From Thiosulfatihalobacter marinus (GTDB lineage: Bacteria > Pseudomonadota > Alphaproteobacteria > Rhodobacterales > Rhodobacteraceae): a stretch of 64,000 bases of DNA. Within the stretch, counting starts at the first letter, position 1. Each line of letters opens with the position of its first letter. Below the pieces are notes generated by a model that saw nothing but the letters and a program-made list of their open reading frames with translations, was not told the DNA's origin and ran no database searches. The DNA lies in the NCBI RefSeq assembly GCF_016019955.1, contig NZ_JAECRZ010000002.1:186001-250000 (forward strand). The letters are read 5' to 3'. Positions 33,207-42,009 of the stretch are shown here, in pieces. The translations under genes and the position numbers were made by a program.

Positions 33207-33545
33207 ATGAAAAAGACTCTTCTCGCCACCTCGATCATCGCAATTGCCGCCACGGCGGTCGTGGTCAATGCCGCCACCGACAAGATCGCCGCGCCCGCGC
33301 CAGCGAGCGTGACATGGATGCCGGTCGCCGAGCTTGTGACCAAGCTGGAAACCCAGGGCTATCAGGTTCTGGAGATCGAGCGCGAAGACGGCCGGTATTA
33401 CGAGGTCGACATGCGCGACGCCAACGGATTCAAGGTTGAGGCCTATCTTGATCCCGCGACAGGCGAACCGCTGGCGTACAAGCCCGACGATGATGACCGC
33501 CGGTCGGGCATGAAGCGCGAATATGGCGAAAGGGACGACGACTGA
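33207..33545 (+). CDS. PepSY domain periplasmic protein, second copy
   Basis: The 112-residue protein has a signal peptide (about 1-22, V-V-N-A) and one PepSY domain containing L-E-T-Q-G-Y-Q-V-L-E-I-E-R-E-D-G-R-Y-Y-E and Y-L-D-P-A-T-G-E-P-L. The C-terminal tail is highly charged (D-D-D-D-R-R and E-R-D-D-D). A good AAGGAG precedes its ATG. It is monocistronic, ends in a strong hairpin and has a CTGACA box upstream, so it is the likely main output of the neighbouring two-component system. Confidence 0.88.
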   Translation: MKKTLLATSIIAIAATAVVVNAATDKIAAPAPASVTWMPVAELVTKLETQGYQVLEIEREDGRYYEVDMRDANGFKVEAYLDPATGEPLAYKPDDDDRRSGMKREYGERDDD

Positions 33546-33570
33546 TCCCCGGCCCACTTGCCAATGCCAC

Positions 33571-33604
33571 AGCCCCCCACGACAATTTTCCGCCGTGGGG
33601 GGCT
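33571..33604. terminator. Terminator hairpin between convergent genes
   Basis: AGCCCCCCACG and CGTGGGGGGCT pair perfectly over 11 bp with a 12-nt loop. It lies between the PepSY gene and the convergent b-type cytochrome gene and can serve both. Confidence 0.7.
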
Positions 33605-33610
33605 TGCCCG

Positions 33611-34045
33611 TCATTTCACCAGAATGCCGTTCTTGAATGCTTCGTTCAGATCCACCAGCCAGCTTGCCGGCGGCCATCCCAGCAGGGTCAGCGCAACCAG
33701 CCCAATCACAAGGCAAAGACCTGCCAACGCCTCGCGCCGATACCCGCGCGGGCGCATGCGGTTGCCAAGGATCATGGTCTTGAAGCTTCGCCAATGTAGC
33801 GCCGCGTGCCATAGCGCGACCGCGACAAACAGCGCCGTCATTACGATGTGGATATCGCTCCACAACTGGCGGTGGATGCCCATCACCTGCCAGTCAAGCG
33901 AGTTGGCCAGCTTGCCCCTGGGCGCCAGAAACAGCACCAGCCCGCTGATCAGCATGACCATGGACGAAAAGGTCACGCCGAACAGCGACAGCGCGCGGCT
34001 GTTCACCTTGGGACGGGTGTGAGATACGGGGCTTGTTCCGGACAT
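33611..34045 (-). CDS. DUF4405-type cytochrome b-like membrane protein
   Basis: The 144-residue protein has four TM helices and histidines placed to bind haem b (H58, H66 in H-R-Q-L-W-S-D-I-H, and H80, H84 in L-W-H-A-A-L-H-W). The family is usually found with periplasmic redox partners. ATG 34045 follows GGAGGCGACA; an upstream ATG at 34057 is less well placed. Just upstream lies an insertion sequence remnant, so its natural promoter may have been lost or altered. Confidence 0.75.
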   Translation of the reverse strand: MSGTSPVSHTRPKVNSRALSLFGVTFSSMVMLISGLVLFLAPRGKLANSLDWQVMGIHRQLWSDIHIVMTALFVAVALWHAALHWRSFKTMILGNRMRPRGYRREALAGLCLVIGLVALTLLGWPPASWLVDLNEAFKNGILVK

Positions 34046-34198
34046 TGTCGCCTCCATTCCTGCCGCGCCCATGATGGCACGACCATGCGCCGCGCGCCTT
34101 GATCCAGATGAAATGCGGCGCCCCGAAAAGCGCGGGAGGGCGCGCGAAACTCTTTCGGCCAAACCGGAACGTATGCGCGAGTTGGCATGAGGTACCCC

Positions 34199-34523
34199 TA
34201 GAATAGTAGACACTTGCCTGTTTCAGTTTGAGCTGTCCTTCTTCGATTTCGACGGGCGATCGAATGCCGTTGTTCGTGTGTTTGCGTTTCGGGGCGTAGA
34301 GCATCTCGAAGTAGTCGATCACGTCCCGTCTTGCGTCGTCGCGCGCCGGGTATGCGCGCCGTCTGATCCGCTCCCGTTTCAAAAGCTGGAAGAAGCTCTC
34401 GGCAACGGCGTTGTCGTGACAATCTCCGCGCCGGCTTTTGCTGGGTTCGAGATTGCGTTGGCGCTGGAATGCCTGCCACTCACGGTCGGTGAACCAAGAT
34501 CCCTGATCGGAATGCTGAACCAC
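34199..34523 (-). pseudogene. IS3-family transposase OrfB C-terminal remnant
   Basis: The frame encodes about 105 residues matching the end of an IS3-family transposase integrase core: H-S-D-Q-G-S-W-F-T, then S-R-R-G-D-C-H-D-N-A-V-A-E-S-F-F, K-R-E-R-I-R-R-R and K-R-K-H-T-N-N-G-I-R-S-P-V. The catalytic Glu (in A-V-A-E-S-F) is present, but the first half including the first two acidic residues is missing. The frame continues to 33894 only as read-through into flanking DNA. The likely element end is near 34192-34205, by TGTCTACTATTCTAG on the minus strand. Confidence 0.8.
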
Positions 34524-34882
34524 GCCGGTTTTGCCGGAGCCGCCAACTCATGAGTAGGATGGAGCATCCAGACAAATACAACGAGCAAGTATCCACCAGA
34601 CCTGCACGAACGTGCTGTGCGGAAAGTAGCGAGCGAGCAGGGTTGAGATTGAGGTTGTTGTTGATCACCTTGCCACAATGGGGATTGTCGGCGTACCACC
34701 TGCCATGCAACTGAAAACAGCCGCCTGAATTCGAAGGCTGGACTCCATCAATTATGGGGGGATTACCATCAAATCCGCGTTTCGTTGATTGCTCGAATTC
34801 GGGGTTGGGGTTAGAAATACAATCTGACCGCATAATGAGCGGATGTGCGTTTCTCTCAGATCCACGCAAAAGGAAATTCAAT
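34524..34882. other. Scrambled non-coding patch beside IS remnant
   Basis: This 359-bp stretch has no convincing intact gene and lower GC than the rest. It contains a probable OrfA fragment at 34584-34646 and the promoter and leader of the beta-lactamase-like pseudogene at its right end (ribosome binding site AAAAGGAAA just before 34883). Confidence 0.5.
34584..34646 (+). pseudogene. Possible IS3-family OrfA N-terminal fragment
   Basis: In one plus-strand frame the sequence reads S-K-Y-P-P-D-L-H-E-R-A-V-R-K-V-A-S-E-Q-G and then a stop. This resembles the N-terminus of IS3-family OrfA proteins (K-Y-P-x-E-L-R-E-R-A-V-R-M-V). It is opposite in strand to the OrfB remnant, so two insertions or a rearrangement are implied. 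The match is short. Confidence 0.45.
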
Positions 34883-36190
34883 ATGAATAATTGGAATTCC
34901 AACCTTTTGTCGCTTGCGATGGCTCTTTTCATACCGGTTGCAGCGAACGCCCAAGATCGAACACCTATCGAAGATTTCATGGACGGATTTCCGATTGAGC
35001 TCGCGGAACGCACCAAATCGGCGAGTCTATTGACTTGGCTGGCGGGCGGAGACGAGTCCGTTTACTGGAACATGCGCACCTCGGAAATCGTACCGACCGC
35101 GATCTTGCCGCGCCGGCTGCCGACCATGCAGTTCGGCGAGCAGCTGATCCCGCAGATCGGTGCCATCGAGGCCGAGACAGAGAACTGGGGCACCATGACG
35201 CTGAACCAGTTCCTTGCCCGGCCCGACAGCTATTCGCAGGCCTTCATGGTCGTGTACAAGGGCAATGTGGTTTTCGAATCCTATCCGCGGATGCGACCGT
35301 CTGATGCCCACGTCTGGATGTCGAATTCGAAGCCGACCGCGTCCTTGTTGGTGGACATCCTTATCAGCGAGGGCTTGATCGATGACAGCGCTTCGATTGC
35401 CGAGTATGTCGATGAATTCAAGGGGACCGCGTGGGAAGGTGTCACGGTCAACCACGTGATGAACATGGCCAGCGGGCTGGATATTGACGACACGGCCGCG
35501 ACCCGCGCCGACCCGAACTCGCACGCGCACCGGCTCTATCTTGCCGAGTTCGGATTTCCGGTAAACGGTAAAGTCTAAAAGCTGATCGATGTCATGGCCG
35601 ATGCCCAGCCGGGCAGCGAACCGGGGCAGAAATTTGTCTATGCCTCGGCCCATACACAGGCGCTGGTTTATCTGGTCGAAGCGGTGACCGGTGAACGCTG
35701 GGCGCAGACATTTGACCGGCTGGTCTGGTCCAAGATCGGCTCTGAAGGTCCGCTTCAGGTCCACACCACGCCGGACGGTGTCGCGCTTGCACACGGCGTG
35801 ATCTCCAGCCGCCTCGGCGATATGGCGCGCTATGGCATGCTCTACACGCCAAGCTGGGAGAAAATTGCGACCGAGCAGGTCGTCACCGATGAAATCCTGA
35901 CCCGCATACGCGAAGACGTGCAGTCGCACGAATTCCTGATGGCCGGCGTCAATGGCCCCGTTTTCGCCAGCATGCTGGAAAACACCGACAAGCCAAGCTT
36001 TGTCTCCAGCTCGCGCCAGTGGGATGTACTGTGGCCCGATGGCGATATGTGGAAAGGCGGGATGCAAAGCCAGGGGATGTATGTCTCGCCCGACAAGGAT
36101 CTGGTGATCGTATATGTCTCCACCAACACGAAGGACCACTCGATCCATCGCTGGGCGCGCAGGATCGCGACGTCGGGGTATTTCGACTAG
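34883..36190 (+). pseudogene. Beta-lactamase-fold serine hydrolase with one in-frame stop
   Basis: A signal peptide (about 1-21) and a class C beta-lactamase/esterase fold are encoded over 435 codons in one frame, but a TAA at 35576-35578 splits it. The first part has the S-N-S-K catalytic tetrad motif in W-M-S-N-S-K-P. The second has Y-A-S in F-V-Y-A-S-A-H, where the family Tyr motif is expected, and runs to 36190 with no frameshift. A single G-to-T change in GAA would make this TAA. ATG 34883 follows AAAAGGAAA. It may be a recent nonsense allele or a sequencing error. Confidence 0.82.
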
Positions 36191-36223
36191 GGTGTGTCAG
36201 CACCGAGACTAAAACCACTTGGA

Positions 36224-36258
36224 GCGTGTTCCCGAATGCGTCAGCACCGGGAACACGC
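36224..36258 (+). terminator. Perfect inverted repeat after beta-lactamase-like pseudogene
   Basis: GCGTGTTCCCG and CGGGAACACGC pair perfectly over 11 bp around a 13-nt loop, 33 bp after the pseudogene stop, followed by ACTGTTTTTCCC. The T-rich run shortly after the stem supports a true intrinsic terminator. Confidence 0.65.
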
Positions 36259-36313
36259 ACTGTTTTTCCCACCGGCAATTCCGCCCGGCCCCATTTACAA
36301 CAGTTGACTTTCC

Positions 36314-36872
36314 TTGATCAGAGTTGTCGCTTTCACATTTTGCGCCGCGTTGGCTTTGCCAGCCCTCGCGCAAGATTTCGATCTGGTCATCCGGAACGGA
36401 CGCGTCATGGATCCAGAGACCAATCTGGATGCCATCCGCAATGTCGGGATCAATGGCAGGCGTATCGAGGTCGAGATCGATGCCGATATCTCTGGCGCAG
36501 AGGTGATCGACACCACCGGCCGCGTGGTCGCGCTGAGGTTCATCGACCCGCATTGTCGCAGGCAGAACCCATTCGGGATCAATTTGGCTTTGCAGGGCGG
36601 GGTTACGACGGCGCTTGAACCAAAGCTTGGCGCCTATCCCGTGCCAGCCTAACACGAGCCCAAGGCAGGCAAGATGCAGGCCAATTACGGAACCTCGGCC
36701 AGCCACCTTGGCGCCCGTTTGCAATGGCTCTACGGCATTGGCAGCAACGTGAGCGGACAGCCGCTTTTTTCCGATGTGGCATGCAGGGCTGCGCATATCG
36801 GCACACTCCTTCTGGTGCCAGAAATATGCCCAAAATTTCGCACTCAATTCGGACCAGATTCAGGGGGCTAGA
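36314..36872 (+). pseudogene. Broken N-acyl-D-amino-acid deacylase-like amidohydrolase
   Basis: The plus-strand frame starts at TTG 36314 with a signal peptide (L-P-A-L-A) and the amidohydrolase N-terminus D-L-V-I-R-N-G-R-V-M-D-P-E-T. The usual G-F-I-D-x-H-x-H metal motif is degraded to R-F-I-D-P-H-C-R. A stop follows at residue 113; the same frame then continues with N-Y-G-T-S-A-S-H-L-G-A-R-L, a D-aminoacylase-like block, before similarity fades. The gene is truncated and has lost a metal ligand, so it is inactive. Its neighbour is also broken. Confidence 0.75.
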
Positions 36873-37003
36873 CCAAGAAGTCGCACAAATTACCGTAACC
36901 TGCCTTGGTCTGCGTCGCTCAAGAAAACGCTTGCAAACAAGAGCCGCTCACAAATGGCTATGGCTGATCGGGTGTCTGACCGGCGGTCAGTCGAACGCGT
37001 GAC

Positions 37004-37900
37004 CTAGCCGCCAAAGACGTGCGATCGCGTACCCCTGCCTCCTGTTTGTACAGAAACAAGCGCGCCTTCGTTGGGGTTGTCGCGAAGATGGGCCGCGTTC
37101 ATCGTGAACCGGGCCGATGTGACAAACAACTGATCGAGATTGGTACCCCCAAAGGCACAGCTGGTTGGCCAAGAGACTGGCAGTTCGGCAAGGCCCAGCT
37201 GGGCGCCCGCAGGGGACAGGTGCAACAGACAGGATCCGCCGACCACTCGGCAATTCCAGATCATGCCGTCGCTGTCCTGCGCCGAGCCATCCGGCAAACC
37301 GCGTGCGAACCCTTCAAGGATGGTTTTGCGATCACTGAGCCGACCAGTGGCGGGATCCACGGCAAAAGAATAAAGCGCGTTTTCCATTGTATCGGCTGTG
37401 ATCAGGCGGTCACCGCTCCAGATCAGCGTGTTGGTGATGCCGAATGTCGGCTCGGACAGGCGGTTCACCGTGCCATCGGTGGTGATCCGGTAGAGCGCGC
37501 CAGTCGATTCCGTGATGTCTTTCGGCTCTCCATTGGGAAAGATGTTATTCTGCATGGTGCCCACCCAGAAGGCGCCGTCCGGCCCCACCACACCTTCGTT
37601 CAGGCGGTTTTCCGGCAAGTCAGGTTCAGGAACAGCCAACGGTTCAAAAACGCCGCCGGGCCGCCACAGAACCACGTCGCGGCACAGACCCACGACAAAT
37701 CCGTTTTCACTGGCAAGTCCGATTGAGGTCACGAAATCAGGGGTTTGCCAATGATCGTGGGCCCCGTTCTCTGGGTCGAACGCGTGAATGTGTTTGCCGA
37801 TAATATCCACCCAGAAGAACGTGTTCCGACGGTGATCCCAGATCAGGCTTTCTCCGACAATGTTCTGCGCGTCGAGGGCTATTTGTGCGTCGTGTTTCAT
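37004..37900 (-). CDS. SMP-30/gluconolactonase family lactonase
   Basis: The 298-residue six-bladed propeller enzyme hydrolyses a sugar lactone to the aldonate. Family marks are present: G-E-S-L-I-W with metal ligand E17, N-R-L-N-E-G-V-V, N-T-L-I-W-S, and L-P-D-G-S-A. No signal peptide is seen. It is divergent from a GntR regulator and an enolase-superfamily enzyme, and an inverted repeat (37969-37989) lies in the shared promoter region. The substrate is unknown. Confidence 0.9.
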   Translation of the reverse strand: MKHDAQIALDAQNIVGESLIWDHRRNTFFWVDIIGKHIHAFDPENGAHDHWQTPDFVTSIGLASENGFVVGLCRDVVLWRPGGVFEPLAVPEPDLPENRLNEGVVGPDGAFWVGTMQNNIFPNGEPKDITESTGALYRITTDGTVNRLSEPTFGITNTLIWSGDRLITADTMENALYSFAVDPATGRLSDRKTILEGFARGLPDGSAQDSDGMIWNCRVVGGSCLLHLSPAGAQLGLAELPVSWPTSCAFGGTNLDQLFVTSARFTMNAAHLRDNPNEGALVSVQTGGRGTRSHVFGG

Positions 37901-37968
37901 GTCTGCTTCCGCTTTTTCGAGAAATATATTGACATATAGGTTTACGTGAAGTTAGACACAAATCAATA

Positions 37969-37989
37969 CAAACCTGTATGATAGGTTTG
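37969..37989. promoter_or_regulatory. Inverted repeat operator, probable GntR site
   Basis: CAAACCT and AGGTTTG are perfect 7-bp arms around a 7-nt spacer. A further AGGTTT half-site lies at 37938-37943. The repeats are in the divergent region between the lactonase and the GntR/FCD regulator gene at 38013, whose product is the natural ligand. Confidence 0.6.
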
Positions 37990-38012
37990 GGTAGCATGAT
38001 GATGGGAAGCGG

Positions 38013-38729
38013 ATGCAACAAACGGTGGACAACGCAAAAGGTGGCGCAGGGCTGGTGGGGTCGACCATCGGCGCAATCACGGCTCATATTCGTGAAAACG
38101 AGTTGTCACCGGGGGACCGCCTGCCCAGCGAAAGCGTGTTCAGCCGCGAATTGTCCGTCAGCCGAACCGTAGTGCGCGAAGCGTTTCGAAGCCTTGCTGC
38201 GATGCGGCTGATTGAAGTGCGTACCGGAAAGCGCGCCATCGTGGCGCGCCTGGATCACACAACACTGTCGCCGCTAATTGAACATGGCGTCCACACCGAG
38301 CAAATCTCGATCCTCCAAGTTTATGACGTGCGCCGCACCATCGAAACCCGCACCGCCACGCTGGCCGCACTGCATCGCACCTCGGCACAGGCCAAGGAAA
38401 TCCGCGATCTGGCCAAGTCGATGCAAGACAGCTTCGAGGCGCCGGAAGAGATGATGGAGGCCGATGTGGCCTTTCATCTGGCCATTGCGCGGGCGTCCAG
38501 GAACCCGATCTATGCGCTTATCGTGGGCGCCTTCGAAGGGGTCACTCGTCAGACATGGCCCGTAGGGTGGCGCAGTCGCAGCGACGTGGCCGAACAGAAA
38601 GCCATGCTTGATATCCACACCGATCTGGCCGCAGCGATTGCTGACGGCAATCCGGAACGGGCCAGCGAACTGATGGCCCTGCATTTTGACGCAAGTGTGC
38701 GGGCGTTGCTCGCTGCCGGAATATCCTGA
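38013..38729 (+). CDS. GntR-family regulator, FadR/FCD type
   Basis: The 238-residue protein has a GntR winged helix (about 8-75, with L-P-S-E-S-V-F-S-R-E-L-S-V-S-R-T-V-V-R-E) and an FCD ligand-binding domain (about 95-230) with conserved Asp/His in F-H-L-A-I-A-R-A-S. FCD regulators respond to sugar acids and other carboxylates. It leads cluster A and is followed 8 bp later by the enolase-superfamily gene. The palindrome at 37969 is a candidate autoregulatory site. Confidence 0.92.
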   Translation: MQQTVDNAKGGAGLVGSTIGAITAHIRENELSPGDRLPSESVFSRELSVSRTVVREAFRSLAAMRLIEVRTGKRAIVARLDHTTLSPLIEHGVHTEQISILQVYDVRRTIETRTATLAALHRTSAQAKEIRDLAKSMQDSFEAPEEMMEADVAFHLAIARASRNPIYALIVGAFEGVTRQTWPVGWRSRSDVAEQKAMLDIHTDLAAAIADGNPERASELMALHFDASVRALLAAGIS

Positions 38730-38737
38730 GAGATCCC

Positions 38738-39940
38738 ATGAAAATTACCAAGCTGGAAACCATTCGTATCGAAGAGCGTCCTAACCTTCTGTGGGTGCAA
38801 GTGCACACGGACGAAGGATTGGTCGGTCTGGGCGAGACATTTTTTATCGCAGAAACCGTCGAAACCTACATCCATGAATATGTTGCCCCGCGCGTCATGG
38901 GGCGCGATCCGCTGCAGATCGACCTTCTGGCCAACGAGCTGAATGGCTATCTTGGGTTCCGCTCATCCGGTGCCGAGGTGCGCGGTAACTCGGCTTTTGA
39001 CATCGCGCTGTGGGATCTGTTTGGCAAGGCGACGAGGCAGCCCATCGCGCAGCTCTTGGGAGGGTTCAGCCGCAATGAAATCCGCACCTACAACACATGT
39101 GCGGGCACCGAATACATCAAGAAGGCCACCGGTCAGCAATCGGACAATTACGGGCTGTCCGAAGGCAACGATTACGACGATCTGAACGGTTTTCTGCATC
39201 ACGCGGACGAGTTGGCCCTGTCGCTCTATGAAGAGGGCATCACCGCAATGAAGATCTGGCCGTTTGACATGGCGGCCGAGAAAACGCGCGGTCAGTATAT
39301 CTCGGGACCGGACCTTGACCGCGCGCTTGAGCCGTTCCAGAAAATTCGCGACTCGCTTGGCAACAAGATGGACATCATGGTCGAGTTTCACTCGATGTGG
39401 CAATTGCTGCCGGCCATCCAGATCGCGCGGGAATTGCAGCCCTACAAAACCTTCTGGCACGAAGACCCGATCAAGATGGACAGCCTCAGCAGCCTGAAAC
39501 GCTATGCCGAGGTCAGCCATGCGCCGATTTCCGCGTCCGAGACTTTGGGCACGCGCTGGGCGTTCCGTGATCTTCTGGAAACCGGCGCGGCCGGTGTCGT
39601 GATGTTGGATATCTCGTGGTGTGGCGGCCTGTCCGAAGCCCGCAAAATCGCCGCGATGGCCGAAGCGTGGCACCTGCCGATCGCCCCGCACGACTGCACC
39701 GGGCCGGTGGTTTTGGGAGCGTCGACTCATCTGTCGCTGAATGCGCCGAATGCGTTGGTGCAGGAAAGCGTGCGCGCCTTTTACAAGACCTGGTATCGCG
39801 ACCTCGTTACAGCGCTGCCCACCGTCACCAATGGCATGATTACCGTTCCGCCTGGCCCTGGCCTTGGCATGGAGCTGAACCCCGACATGGACAAGGCCTT
39901 TACCGTTCTGCGTCGGGAAACAACCGCGTCTGACGTTTGA
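38738..39940 (+). CDS. Enolase-superfamily sugar-acid dehydratase/racemase (MR subgroup)
   Basis: The 400-residue enzyme abstracts a proton alpha to a carboxylate. Metal ligands are E216, E242 and E268 (V-E-F-H-S, W-H-E-D-P, S-A-S-E-T); K172 and the pair D291 and H318 (A-P-H-D) are candidate acid/base residues, typical of the mandelate racemase subgroup. The substrate cannot be read from motifs. The sequence has a K-I-W-P-F-D loop in place of the common K-x-K. It is preceded by a GntR regulator and followed by a ribose-type importer, SDR and UxuA, so a uronate- or aldonate-like compound is likely. Confidence 0.88.
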   Translation: MKITKLETIRIEERPNLLWVQVHTDEGLVGLGETFFIAETVETYIHEYVAPRVMGRDPLQIDLLANELNGYLGFRSSGAEVRGNSAFDIALWDLFGKATRQPIAQLLGGFSRNEIRTYNTCAGTEYIKKATGQQSDNYGLSEGNDYDDLNGFLHHADELALSLYEEGITAMKIWPFDMAAEKTRGQYISGPDLDRALEPFQKIRDSLGNKMDIMVEFHSMWQLLPAIQIARELQPYKTFWHEDPIKMDSLSSLKRYAEVSHAPISASETLGTRWAFRDLLETGAAGVVMLDISWCGGLSEARKIAAMAEAWHLPIAPHDCTGPVVLGASTHLSLNAPNALVQESVRAFYKTWYRDLVTALPTVTNGMITVPPGPGLGMELNPDMDKAFTVLRRETTASDV

Positions 39941-39971
39941 AGGACGCATCACTCTGGGAGGAGATGAACCT

Positions 39972-40946
39972 ATGAAGAAACTACTGAGTGCAACTGCGCT
40001 GACCTGGGCCCTGATCAGCGGTCCCGCAGCGGCAGAAGACCCGATGAACATCGTGTTCACGCACCATTCGTCGGCGTCCAACCCGTTCTGGCAAGCGGTC
40101 AAGAAAGGTTTTGACGATGCCTGCGGCAAGATTCAGGCAAACTGTCAGATGATCTTTACTCAGACCGAGGGCGCGATTGATCAACAGGCTGCGAACATGA
40201 TGGCGGCGCTGGCCGGCAGCCCTGACGCGATCCTGACATCGATCGTCGACAACAACGCGTTTGACGACATCCTGCAACGGGCCGTGGACAATGGCGTTAT
40301 CACCATCGCTGTGAACGTCGATGACACCGAAGGTGCCGACGGCAACCCGCGCGCCGCTTTCGTCGGTCAGGGCTTCATTCCCGCCGGGTACAGCCTGGGC
40401 AAGAAAATGTCCGAGTTCTTCCCCGCCGAAGGGCCGATCAAGGCCGTTGTCGGAATCTCGGCCCCCGGTCAGAACTGGTCGGAACAGCGTGGCGCGGGTG
40501 TGATGCAATTCCTTGAGGAATATGCCGCCGCCAACCCGGACCGTTCGGTCGAAATCATTCGTCTGGACACTGGTACGGATGGTGCCGTTGTCGCTGAACG
40601 TGTCGGGGCGTACCTGAACGCAAACCCCGACACGACCGCGTATTTCGACACTGGTCTTTGGCATGCCTACGTCGCTCAAGTCCTGGCAGACCGCGGCGTA
40701 AAGCCTGGAACCGTGCTGATGGGCGGTTTCGACATCGTAGCCGAAGTGCTGCAACAGATGGAAGCAGGTTATATCCAGGTGCAGGTTGACCAGCAGCCCT
40801 ACATGCAGGGCTTTATTCCTGTGATGCAGGCCTATCTGGCGCATACCGTTGGTCTGTCACCAGCGGATGTCGACACGGGCCAAGGCCTTGTTGTTGCCGA
40901 AGATGTGCCGGATCTCTGGGAGCTGGCCAAGCAGGGTCTGCGCTAA
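39972..40946 (+). CDS. Ribose-type ABC importer, periplasmic binding protein
   Basis: The 324-residue protein has a signal peptide (about 1-22, A-A-A) and the type I periplasmic binding fold (Peripla_BP_4) shared by RbsB/XylF-like receptors. Features include T-H-H-S-S-A-S-N-P-F-W at the start and a C-terminal W-E-L-A-K-Q-G. It captures a sugar or polyol for the permease and ATPase encoded downstream. A GGGAGG site precedes the start. Confidence 0.92.
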   Translation: MKKLLSATALTWALISGPAAAEDPMNIVFTHHSSASNPFWQAVKKGFDDACGKIQANCQMIFTQTEGAIDQQAANMMAALAGSPDAILTSIVDNNAFDDILQRAVDNGVITIAVNVDDTEGADGNPRAAFVGQGFIPAGYSLGKKMSEFFPAEGPIKAVVGISAPGQNWSEQRGAGVMQFLEEYAAANPDRSVEIIRLDTGTDGAVVAERVGAYLNANPDTTAYFDTGLWHAYVAQVLADRGVKPGTVLMGGFDIVAEVLQQMEAGYIQVQVDQQPYMQGFIPVMQAYLAHTVGLSPADVDTGQGLVVAEDVPDLWELAKQGLR

Positions 40947-41022
40947 GCGACTCATCAGGGGCTGCCATCTCCACTCCCCGGGCGGCGGCCCCGCCTACAA
41001 TCCCCGAAAGATTGACCACTCC

Positions 41023-42009
41023 ATGAAACGATTTCTCAAAACCTATCTGGAGAAGCCCGAGCTGGCCGGTGTGGCCTTTCTGGTGCTTCTTACAATCGCG
41101 TTCCAGATACGCTCTGGCGGCGTGTTTCTGAACGCTGCGAACCTGCAAGGCATCCTCGGGCTTCTGCCCGAAGTCGCGCTTGTCGCGATTGGCGTGACCT
41201 TGCTGATGATCTGTGGCGAGTTCGACCTGTCGGTAGGTTCCGTGTTCGCCCTGACGCCGATGTCGATGGCCGTTCTGCTTGAGGCGGGCTGGCCCTTTGT
41301 TCCCGCGATTGCTGTCGGCCTTTGCGTGGCCATGGCCATTGGCTTTGTGAACGGCGTCCTAACCGTCAAATTTGCGATCCCCAGCTTTATCACCACTCTC
41401 GGAATGCTGTTTGTCGCACGCTCGATCACAGTTGTGATTTCGGGCGGATTCCCGCCGCTGTTGCCAACCGGCGCAATCCCCAAATGGCTGTTTGTGACCT
41501 ATGTCGGCCCTGGCGACATGTTCCGCGTGTCCTTCCTGTGGTTCGTTGCCATCGCGATCGGCGTCAGCCTTCTGTTGTCGCGTACGAATTTCGGCAACTG
41601 GGTGCGGGCCACCGGTGGGTTCCTGCCCGCCGCCGAATCGATGGGCATCCCCACCAAGCGGGTCAAGATTGCCTGTTTCATGTTGTGTTCGCTGTTGGCC
41701 GGGTTTGCCGGAACGCTGCAAGTGATGCGCCTTGGCGCGCCGCTGCCGTCGATCGGCGAAGGTCTGGAGCTTCAGGCCGTGGCTGCCGCCGTGATTGGGG
41801 GAACCGCATTGACCGGTGGGATCGGCACGATCCTGGGCGGCATTATCGGTGCCACTCTGATCCGGGTGATCGACAATGGGCTGGTGCTGTCCCAGGTCGA
41901 CGCCAACTGGTTCAAGATGGCGCTGGGCGCATTGACCGTGTTCGCCGTGATCCTGAACGCGTGGCTTCGCAAGAAAGCAAAATCCATCAAAGTGGAGACC
42001 GGCAAATGA
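41023..42009 (+). CDS. Ribose-type ABC importer, permease
   Basis: The 328-residue membrane protein has about nine TM helices and the RbsC/XylH family signature G-E-F-D-L-S-V-G-S and G-T-A-L-T-G-G-I-G-T-I-L-G. It overlaps the ATPase gene by 4 bp (ATGA). It is the only permease here, as usual for ribose-type systems working as homodimers. Confidence 0.94.
   Translation: MKRFLKTYLEKPELAGVAFLVLLTIAFQIRSGGVFLNAANLQGILGLLPEVALVAIGVTLLMICGEFDLSVGSVFALTPMSMAVLLEAGWPFVPAIAVGLCVAMAIGFVNGVLTVKFAIPSFITTLGMLFVARSITVVISGGFPPLLPTGAIPKWLFVTYVGPGDMFRVSFLWFVAIAIGVSLLLSRTNFGNWVRATGGFLPAAESMGIPTKRVKIACFMLCSLLAGFAGTLQVMRLGAPLPSIGEGLELQAVAAAVIGGTALTGGIGTILGGIIGATLIRVIDNGLVLSQVDANWFKMALGALTVFAVILNAWLRKKAKSIKVETGK

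Noticed and set aside
34480-35016. Minus-strand open frame of 178 codons across the IS remnant and pseudogene start
   Set aside because: Covers unrelated segments (IS end, gap, pseudogene signal peptide) and encodes no known family.
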